DNA of 64,000 nt from Sarcocystis neurona (Eukaryota > Apicomplexa > Conoidasida > Eucoccidiorida > Sarcocystidae): assembly GCA_000727475.1 (NCBI GenBank), contig KL647298.1, positions 684,552-748,551 on the forward strand. Reading direction: 5' to 3'. This document shows positions 56,801 to 64,000 of this stretch, piece by piece (position 1 is the stretch's first letter; every line of letters begins with the position of its first letter). The translations under genes were made by a program, and so were the position numbers. The notes below the pieces were generated by a model. It was not told where the DNA came from, did no database searches, and saw only the letters and a program-made list of their open reading frames with translations.

Positions 56801-59800
56801 AGGTGGTGTCCAAGTGTGCGCGTGGCCATCCTTGAGGCCTGCCGCCGTTTTCTCTAGGGGTACGAACATTGGTGGGACGCAGGCTGCAGGGATTTGTCCT
56901 CGTCGCAGGAACGTCTTTTTCCGACTTGATGCTCTCCTGGGTTCTTTTTAAACGTGGCTTGACGACAGTCCTTATTGTCTCCTTTTGCATTTGCATGCAT
57001 GTACAAACATTTAAAAGAACATACCTCTTATCAGGTGTGGATATATATAGACATATATATATGTGTTTGCACAGGGGTCGTCTTCAGCGGTAATTCTTTC
57101 GCACTGCCCACGTTTGAAGGTCGTGGGCAGATGCACGTGTGCATGCAGGAGCATGCAGATAACTTTCAGTGACTTGTCCCTCTGTTTCCACATGTTCTTT
57201 TATCCGTCTCTCCCTGTCTCTTTATCGATCTTGCTCTTCTGTCTCTTTTTCTTTATCTCCCCCCCCCCAAGTCCTCCCTCCGTTCGCCCTGCTTCTTCTC
57301 TCTTCGGTCTCGGTCTGTTTCTGTCTCTGTGTCTCCCCCCCTCTATCGCTTCTTTCTCTCCGGTTAACTTGGCATTCTCCGCGGAAGACTCCTTCACGCG
57401 CCAGCGCACACGCGTGTTTGCGGGATGGATTGGCTGCGTTTTTCTTTCCTTTTTATGGACGAGCAGAACGGCGCCGTACAGCTACGAGATCGTCCCCTTT
57501 TCGCAGAAAAATCCTCACGACTACTTGACCCTTTCCGCTCGAGGTGTGACGCACTTCACCCGAGACGGAGACACCGAGTTCCTGTCTCTGCGCGGATGGG
57601 AGCGCGAGCAGCGCATCTACTGGAAAATGACCTCCATCCCATTTTTTGCAAATTATCAAAAGTGGCTGATGATCTCCATGTGGAGAAGTGTCATGAGGAA
57701 AACCAGATTCAAGTGAGTCGGCATATACACGCCGAGACACCGTTGTCTCGACCGTCTGCTCGGTCGTCTACAAATACGTTTACGTGTGGTGATATACACA
57801 AATATATTTGTATGGTCACATCCACATGTGTATATATATGCGTATATCTGTCTACGGTCTTTCAACAGCGTAGAGAGACACAAAGTCGTGTACGAATTCT
57901 CTCCGGCTGTGTGCTGGAGCTACACGCAGACGCAGCGGCTGGGCAGGTGCGCTCTCTGCTGGTTTATGCGAAGGTTTGCCTTTGTGTAGTCAGGCAGACA
58001 GGAGGATTTACTGACGAACACTTGCAGGGACACGTGCGAGTCCGCGAGCCTACTTTCCCTCTCCTGCGAAACCCCACCGAGACAAAAAACCAAACTTGTA
58101 CCAGCATCTACGTATATCTGCACACATATATATATATATATATGTAGATTCTTACACATACGCGTCTGTACGTACGTGCATATATACGTGTACGTAAATG
58201 TGAAAATATGTGTAGAGGTCTGCACACGTGTACGGACGACATGTGTACTTGTAGACCGCCGCGAACGAGCAAAACTCCTGGCAAGGGCTTTCTTTGACAG
58301 CAAGTGCTCGTTGCTCTGCAACAGACGACGCTGCAATGCCTACACGCTTCTGTACATATCACCGCACCTGTAGAGACATTCTGTTTTTCTCTGTTTTCGT
58401 CAATGAAAAGTAGCAAGTTTGGCTGCCTACTCTCGACCTCGCTTTTTTCTGTATGTGTTGCTGTATATCCGTTATGGAAGCGTCCTCTCTCTGTCCCCTG
58501 CTGCTAGCCGCCTCTGTTCTAGATGCGCCTCTACACATACACACACGTATAAAAGATGTAAGAATATATTAGAACATGCATTTATACGTATACGTATGCG
58601 TTGTTCCATAGTTTTGTACTTCAACAAGTTTATGTGGATAACACATTTGTGTGTAACCCACACACCTTCCGCAAGAGAAGAAATCCATTTCATACATGAA
58701 CGTTGACTCTTGTGCAGGAGTGCGCTGTTGAAAGCCAGCAAGACGCAGTAAACAGCAGGAATAGCCCTGCTTTTAGCAACACGTGTATACGCCTACACAA
58801 AAGTATGTCTACATATATATTATGTTTATTGATACGTATAGTCCTCTCTCTATATATATTCATGTATGTATTGATACCTATACTCCATAATATCAATATA
58901 TGCACACTTAAATGTGTTAATATGTATAGTCCACCATATATATACATATATGTAGCTACATTTCGGGTGCCGTGTCTTTGCCTCAGACATGCACTTTGTG
59001 GGCCCGTTTGGTGCTGCATCCACGTTGGACACGATTCGAGCCAGTGCCTGCACCTGCAAAACGGCCTCATCACTCGTGAAATTACTGCAGTGACAAAAGT
59101 TCGCGGAGAGAAAATACCGCCGCACACGGTGTGAGCCCGTCTACATATGTATATTCATACGTATATATACGGAAGAATCGCAGCGCACGCGTGACGGCGC
59201 GTCTATATGCACGAAGACCGAGACGACTGCTGAGTGTCTTTATCAACAACGCAGTCGAACAGCAGACAAGTGCCTCGTTACTGCACCTTCATCTTTTTTA
59301 TTACTGCTGGACTCGTGCTACGTCGTCTTATTTGCATTCGCATGCCTTTGGAGACCTATATACGTTGAGAGACACACGAATACTTACTTCAGATAGCCCG
59401 CCGTCGACGCACGTACGTATATATATATATATATATATGTATGCAATCAGGTTGACTGTCTCTCTCTAGCGTCTCGAGACTCCTTTGAGAATTCTTTATG
59501 TGATTCCACCAACGGACATATATTTGCACGCTCTCACCCCCACCTATCAAAACTACACATATATATATATATATATATGTACACACGGACGTACGCAAGC
59601 AGAGAGGTTCCGCTTGGGTCTGTTCTTATGTAGAGGAACACGCGTGTGAGTATGTATTCGTAAGTAGTGTCTATGCGCCCATATTCCACACAGGTATAAA
59701 CACGCTCCACACACATATAGAGGAATAGAGAGGAAATATACACAGACGAAGACAGTCACACGTTCTACCTCTCTCTCTCTCTGTTTGCCTGCCTGTCTGC

Positions 59801-60154
59801 CTGCCTGCATGTCTGTTTCTCCGTGTCTCCGTGTCTCCGTCTCTCTCTGTAATATGTATCGGCGTTTGCTGCGGGAAACGACTCTTGCACAGCTTTCGGC
59901 GAACGTACGGATAAAGAAGTTGTCTTCCCCTTTCCTTGCAGCACCACGTATGTCCAGCGTTCCCACGTGAAGGTAGTAACTCCCACGTGCGCACCTATGC
60001 AGACGTCACGTGGACGCCGCATCGGTCTACGCGCACCTAGTAGCAGCTCTGCCGCAAGCGTTACTGCTTCACAACGATACATGCGCATATTTATTTTCAC
60101 GTACAGACGTACACGCTCAAATCAACCTACTCATGCTCATACTGCCACTCCTTT

Positions 60155-60190
<36 letters not shown>

Positions 60191-63100
60191 ACAGTCTCCC
60201 ACGTATGTATGTCCTTGGGTGTGTGGACATTTCGTGTGCGACATGCCTCCCGGTTGTGTGTTGGCCGCGCAATGTCTTTTTCGTCTACGCAGAAACTGCG
60301 AAGCCATACTGCAGAAGAACTTGTTTATTCTCGACAATACTTTGAGAAAGGCCCTGCTGCTCATTCGTAGCTACGGCCTGAAGACGGCCTCGTGGAACAT
60401 CGTCTCTCTTCATCCTGACGTGGTGTACACGCTCGAAAACTTCCTGCAAGTTCAAGCAACCAGGAGACAGCAGCTCGCCGTCGACCTGAAGAAAGTTCGA
60501 TCCGCTATTGTCCTTGAAGTACGCCCCACCCTGTTTCTCGTCCCTTCTTCTGCTGTTCCGTCCTGCTTTTCCTTCCGTATTCTCTGCCCGGTGTCCTGTT
60601 GGGCTACCAAGCTGCTCCACGACACATGTGTGTGCGACAGCAAACAGAGCGAGTGAGGGCCCCACAAAAGCAAAAAACGCACGGGGGAGAAAAGGAGCTG
60701 CCGGCGGATGTCGCCAAGCAGAGCGTACATCGTTGAGAGGATAAACACCGTAGAAGAAAGTCCTTCCTTCTTTCTCTTTACGTACACCCACACACGTGGA
60801 AAAGGAGGACGCTCGTCCACGCACAACATGGGAGGAGACGAGCAGCAGGGAATCCTGTAAACTCTCCGTGGACCGCCGCTGTAAAGAAAGGCATGCTTCT
60901 TGCTCCGCTGCCTTCCCCTCCGTTTCCGCGCCTTCTTCTCTAATACGTGTCACAAGCATATACACATGCAGATACATATGTATGTGTACAGACGACGTAT
61001 ACGTACACATATACATGTACACGTACACGCACGTGTAAGCGAGCATACACATATATATATATATATATGTATATGTACCCCCGCAACAGATACATATACA
61101 TGTGCACAGACATATATACGCATATATACATATATATATGTACAGATATACGGGTACCTCCGTAGCTACAAGAATCGGAAGCGTCGGCGGTAATTAGTTG
61201 TTGTAGATGTGAAAGTCGTCGTTTTCGAAGGAAAGGGATTGTTTGTTGATAACTGTGGTGCCACTGCTTTGCTCTTGTCTTTCTCTTGGTGAAGCTGCTG
61301 CAGCCCCTGCGGCTGCTCGGTGAGGGGCACCCAGCTGACGCTTCTGAAGATCCCGTTTCCCCTGTGCTGTGGCTGCTGCTCTTGTTGCTGCTGCTTCTGC
61401 TAGCCTTATTCCCGTTCTGCCTTGAACTGTTCCTTCCTGTGCTTCTACTGCTTTTTTCTTGCTACTGCTGTTCCTCCTTCTTGCGTTGACACAACTGGTA
61501 TTCGTGCTTCTTGTGAAGTGCTACTTGAACCCTGCTGCTTCTGCTTCTGCCGCTCCTGCGGCAGTTGCAGCAGATACTTGTCCACCTTCTCGTTACAACT
61601 GAGAGGAGGCCGTTGCTGCAGACCTGTCCGCCCCTTATGCTGCTGCTGCTTAGGGGCTCCTGATGCTGCTGCTGCTGCCCACGTGCTGCTCAGCTTGTCT
61701 TGCCGCTCTCTCCTTGCTCCTGTTGCTTCGACAGTTATCTGCTACTGTTATTGCTGCTGTTGCTGGTGTTGCTCAGCCGTTGCTGCTGCTGGTGCGACTG
61801 CGGCGACCATCCCTCAGTTGTTTCCGTCCGGCTGTGGTGCTGCAGCCGCTACTGGAAGGCCTCGTTAGCAGCAACACATCTATGCCTATGTCCCTGCAGG
61901 GACGCTGTGGACCTGCAGTTGCTCCTTTTTCTCTGTCGTTTCTGCTGTCGTTGATGCTGTTGCTGCTGGTTCCTCGATGCTGTTGCCTCCGCCTTTGCTG
62001 CTGTGGCTCCTGCTGCTTTGCTTAGCTGAGCAGAGCCTGCGGAGCCTCTCTGAAAGATTTTCTCGAGACCAACGGCTTTGCTGTGACCCACAGCAGCGTC
62101 GGCGGCAGATCACGTGACAGCAGAGCCACAAGCGCAGGAGATGCAGGCGCTGCTGCTGCTCTGCGGGCAAGATTCGACGGCACTTCCCAGTTCAATCGAC
62201 AGCTCGATCCTTCTGCTCCTGCTGCGGGTGAGCAGGGAAATTGCAACTTGCTGCTGTCGCTGTAACCGCAGAGCCAAGAGATGTCTTGCCCCCAGCAACA
62301 GTTGCAGCAGCAAGAGAGAAGATCCATGCGATCCTGCCCTGTTATGACTACTGCCGCTCCTGTTGCTTTTGAGGAGGGAGGATTTGCGCCCGCCTTCTGC
62401 CGCCCTTACTGCTGCTGCTCTCGTAGCCAATGAGCAGCCGAAGTCGTCTGGCTGCTGCTGCTGCTGCACCGGGCGTAGCATTCCACCGCCGTGTGGCCGG
62501 GGATGGGGGGAAGGGAGGGACTGCTGCTGGAGCAGCAGCGACGAATTCGCAGGGAGTACAAAGCAAAAGGCGGGAGCGGTTGGGCAGCTGCTACAGCAGC
62601 AGCGTGTAACGGTCTTGGGTCTGTCTGAGGCTGTCGCTCGCTGCTGCTGCTGCTGCGTAGCATAATGGGAGACTCAGCTCGGTGTCTCCCGCTGCTGCTG
62701 TTGCCTTTGCTGTTGCTTGGCCTTTGGCTGCAGCTGCCGCTGTTGCAGTACATGATCGTGGTTCTGCGGCTGCTGTTTATGACGCGTGTCCATGCTTCCC
62801 TTTCTGCTTCTGCTGTATCTGCTGCTCTGCTTTTTCTTCGACGAGTGCTGCTGCTGATGTTTATTCTTCTTCTGTTTTCACCGGCAATGTCCGTCCTGCT
62901 GCTGCTGTTCTTCCACCTGCTTCGCAGCCAGGGTCCACTTTGTTTCTGCGGCTGCTACGGCGATATCTTGTGCTGCACATCTTCCAGCTGCTGCTGCTGT
63001 CCTCTCTAACTCTACCGTAAAGAGCTGTTCCTGATGCAGCTGCCTGTTGATTGCCTGCCTTTTGCACATATCTGGATCGCACCTGCTGCTGCTGCTCCTG

Positions 63101-63962
63101 CTTGTGTCAATGTCCACCTGCTTTTTTCTTCTTCACCTGCGTTTCTTGCGGTTGCGGCTGCTGCTCGTCGTCTGCCTGCCAAAGGGACTTCCTCGCCTTC
63201 TCTTTCTTCTGCATCAGCTGCCGTCATTCCACTTTTCCTTCTTTCTCCTCTCCTATGCTGCCGCTGCTTCTGCTTCTGCCTCTCCCCCTTGTGCTACTTC
63301 TGCGAGGCACCTGGTGCTTCTGCTGCTGCTGCTGCCTCTGCTTTGACTGCTGCTCCTCTTCCCTTTGCTGTTGCTGGGTGGGGAGCGACTGCAGGAAAAC
63401 AGTCGGGGACGGCAGAGCGGCTGGTGCGAAGTCCCAGTGGAGCAACAGCACGACCGCAGCAGCTACTCGAGCAGCAGAGGAAGCTGTTTCTTGCTGCTGG
63501 CTCTTCTTCTGCCTTTGCTGCGGGGAAAAATCTCGCCTCATACACGGAGAAAGCGACGACGCGGCTGCAGTGCAGGAAACTGGCCAAATTCGTCAAAGTC
63601 GCCGAGTACCTCCTCATCGATGCCCTGATGGATTTTGCATGTGTCTCCACCTCAAGGTTTCTTCAGGCGCTGGTAAACCGTCATCAGCAACTTTCCATTC
63701 CAATAGATGAAGCGCTACCTCTACAACGTATATATATATATTTTTATGGATGTGCAGGTGCCTTTCTCTCCATCTACTGGCTAGCACTACACATATATAT
63801 ATGTATATATATATCTGTGTCTCTGTGTCCATCTACTGGCTACCACCACATATATATATATATATATATATATATGCCTTTCTCTCCATCTGTTGACTAC
63901 CATTACACATATACATATGTATCCATATACAGGTGTCTTTGTGTCCATCTACTGGCTACCAC

Positions 63963-64000
<38 letters not shown>
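53809..64000 (+). CDS. Axonemal dynein heavy chain, inner-arm type, tail region (partial)
   Basis: Homology-supported exons: about 55009-55280, 57467-57712, 60293-60518 and one ending near 63727. The first two junctions are phase 2 completed by one base; 60518 ends in phase 0. Joined, they read SPQDFLDIILSHQTLSEEFC, YMNRTAPYSYEIVPFSQKNP, HDYLTLSARGVTHF, TEFLSLRGWEREQRIYWKM, IPFFANYQKWL, then CEAILQKNLFILDNTLRKAL, YTLENFLQVQATRRQQLAVD, and last ASYTEKATTRLQCRKLAKFV. This is the order and spacing in the tail of DNAH1/3/6/7-type heavy chains. Exon 53809-54417 (CAG acceptor, CAA|GTAAGT donor) and 54545-54710 probably belong but have no family match. Exon(s) between 60519 and 63010 remain unresolved. 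The motor domain lies right of the window. Role: ATP-driven sliding of microtubules in the flagellum, here presumably of microgametes. Confidence 0.88.
55281..57466. other. Dynein intron, 2.2 kb
   Basis: Mostly pyrimidine-rich plus-strand sequence with short TA tracts. A frame at 57088-57168 (ALPTFEGRGQMHVCMQ) could be a cassette exon in matching phase, but direct joining of 55280 to 57467 already gives the conserved spacing, so I treat it as intron. Confidence 0.7.
57467..57712 (+). other. Dynein tail exon with the most conserved motif
   Basis: The acceptor follows TTTTTCTTTCCTTTTTATGG and ends GAGCAG; the donor is CAA|GTGAGT. The translation covers PYSYEIVPFS, YLTLSARGVTHF, WEREQRIYWKM and FFANYQKWLMISMWRSVMRK, matching the inner-arm dynein signature Y-x-L-x-V-V-P, S-A-x-G-[VI]-T-H-[FY], W-x-R-E, F-x-x-Y-[RK]-x-W-K-x-F-x-x-W. 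Confidence 0.93.
57713..60292. other. Dynein intron, 2.6 kb
   Basis: Contains (TA)n islands near 58120-58200, 58810-58960, 59415-59445 and 59550-59580, CT-repeats at 59770-59850 and a TAC microsatellite at 60155. No exon is needed between its flanking exons, since their splice phases and family spacing match directly. Confidence 0.75.
60155..60190. repeat. (TAC)12 microsatellite
   Basis: Twelve perfect TAC units, about 100 bases before the 60293 acceptor. It is the only long pure trinucleotide run in the window that is not CAG/CTG. Confidence 0.95.
60293..60518 (+). other. Dynein tail exon LQKNLF...YTLENFLQVQ
   Basis: It begins with one base that completes the Lys codon of the previous exon (intron 57713-60292), giving exactly 22 residues between the conserved Trp and LQKNLF, as in animal DNAH6. 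It ends at GAA|GTACGC in phase 0. The intron holds AT islands and a TAC microsatellite. Confidence 0.92.
61040..61160. repeat. AT-rich island in a dynein intron
   Basis: (TA)n and (CATA)n runs between the 60518 donor and the following CTG-rich stretch. Confidence 0.85.
61280..63400. repeat. CTG-rich tract inside the dynein gene
   Basis: About 2 kb dominated by CTG/TGC on the coding strand, giving Leu, Ala and Cys frames. Some part probably encodes the 40-50 residues expected between the two flanking dynein exons (a C-x(3)-AL-type helix), but I could not pick the exon out of the repeat background. Confidence 0.7.
63010..63727 (+). other. Dynein tail exon after a CTG-rich frame
   Basis: The frame is open from 63010 to the window end. 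Only 63450-63727 looks like dynein: EQQRKLFLAAG, ASYTEKATTRLQCRKLAKFV, VAEYLLIDALMDFA. The true exon start is uncertain, because the upstream 400 bases encode Ala/Leu/Cys low complexity that may be intron or inserted coding repeat. Donor AAC|GTATAT at 63728; an earlier CTG|GTAAAC at 63672 is an alternative. Confidence 0.8.
63757..64000. repeat. Tandem repeat: pyrimidine block plus TA tract, about 60-bp unit
   Basis: Four copies, near 63760, 63820, 63877 and 63936, of a block ending TCCATCTACTGGCTACCAC, each followed by a (TA)n run. TA length varies from about 12 to more than 30 bases. It starts just after the last dynein donor and runs off the window. Confidence 0.9.

Noticed and set aside
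57088..57168. Extra dynein exon ALPTFEGRGQMHVCMQ
   Set aside because: Phases would allow it, but joining 55280 directly to 57467 reproduces the conserved family spacing, and its acceptor and donor are weaker.
61286..63009. Leu-rich frames resembling multi-pass membrane proteins
   Set aside because: Poly-Leu produced by CTG repeats. No charged loops or ordered segments; they lie inside the dynein gene.

Overview
This is a piece of eukaryotic nuclear genome, most likely from a coccidian apicomplexan and probably Eimeria or a close relative. The evidence is dense CAG/CTG trinucleotide tracts in exons, introns and spacers alike, giving Ala/Gln/Ser/Leu/Cys runs in every frame; very many TGCATGCA motifs; (TA)/(CATA) islands; large genes with GT-AG introns of 0.4-2.6 kb; repeat-rich stretches alternating with repeat-poor ones; and an axonemal dynein, expected where male gametes are flagellated. 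The species cannot be fixed from the sequence alone.

Three real genes could be built by joining exons whose splice sites, phases and family motifs all agree. (A) Minus strand, 13176 to 1564 and on beyond the left edge: a patatin-family lipase/phospholipase of the SDP1/Tgl3-4-5 type, with a 1.8 kb-residue low-complexity N-terminal half, two hydrophobic segments, a DUF3336-like region, the Gly-rich oxyanion loop and the G-x-S-x-G nucleophile elbow. (B) Minus strand, 41043 to 25961, apparently complete: ten exons, 1041 residues, a SWI3/SMARCC-type SWI/SNF subunit with SWIRM, a C4-like zinc finger, SANT and a C-terminal coiled coil. (C) Plus strand, about 53.8 kb to past the right edge: the tail of an axonemal inner-arm-type dynein heavy chain.

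Layout: 1-13.2 kb gene A; 13.2-25.9 kb a repeat-rich interval with no gene I can defend (weak minus-strand exon candidates at 18.8-20.4 kb); 25.9-41.0 kb gene B; 41.0-42.4 kb CAG-rich flank; 42.4-53 kb a repeat-poor, ORF-poor segment with local duplications, one small possible secreted-protein ORF at 51293 and possible 5' exons of gene C; 53.8-64 kb gene C, whose last 3 kb returns to CTG-rich sequence. Genes A and B are tandem, B and C divergent. They share no pathway: lipid turnover, chromatin remodelling and flagellar motility.

I did not find an undescribed multi-gene system. The most unusual feature is how the repeats are used: many acceptor sites of genes A and B are made from (CTG)n or TGCATGCAG sequence, and long repeat tracts lie in exons and introns without breaking the gene models. 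No tRNA, rRNA, CRISPR array, recognisable transposon ORF or telomere array was seen.
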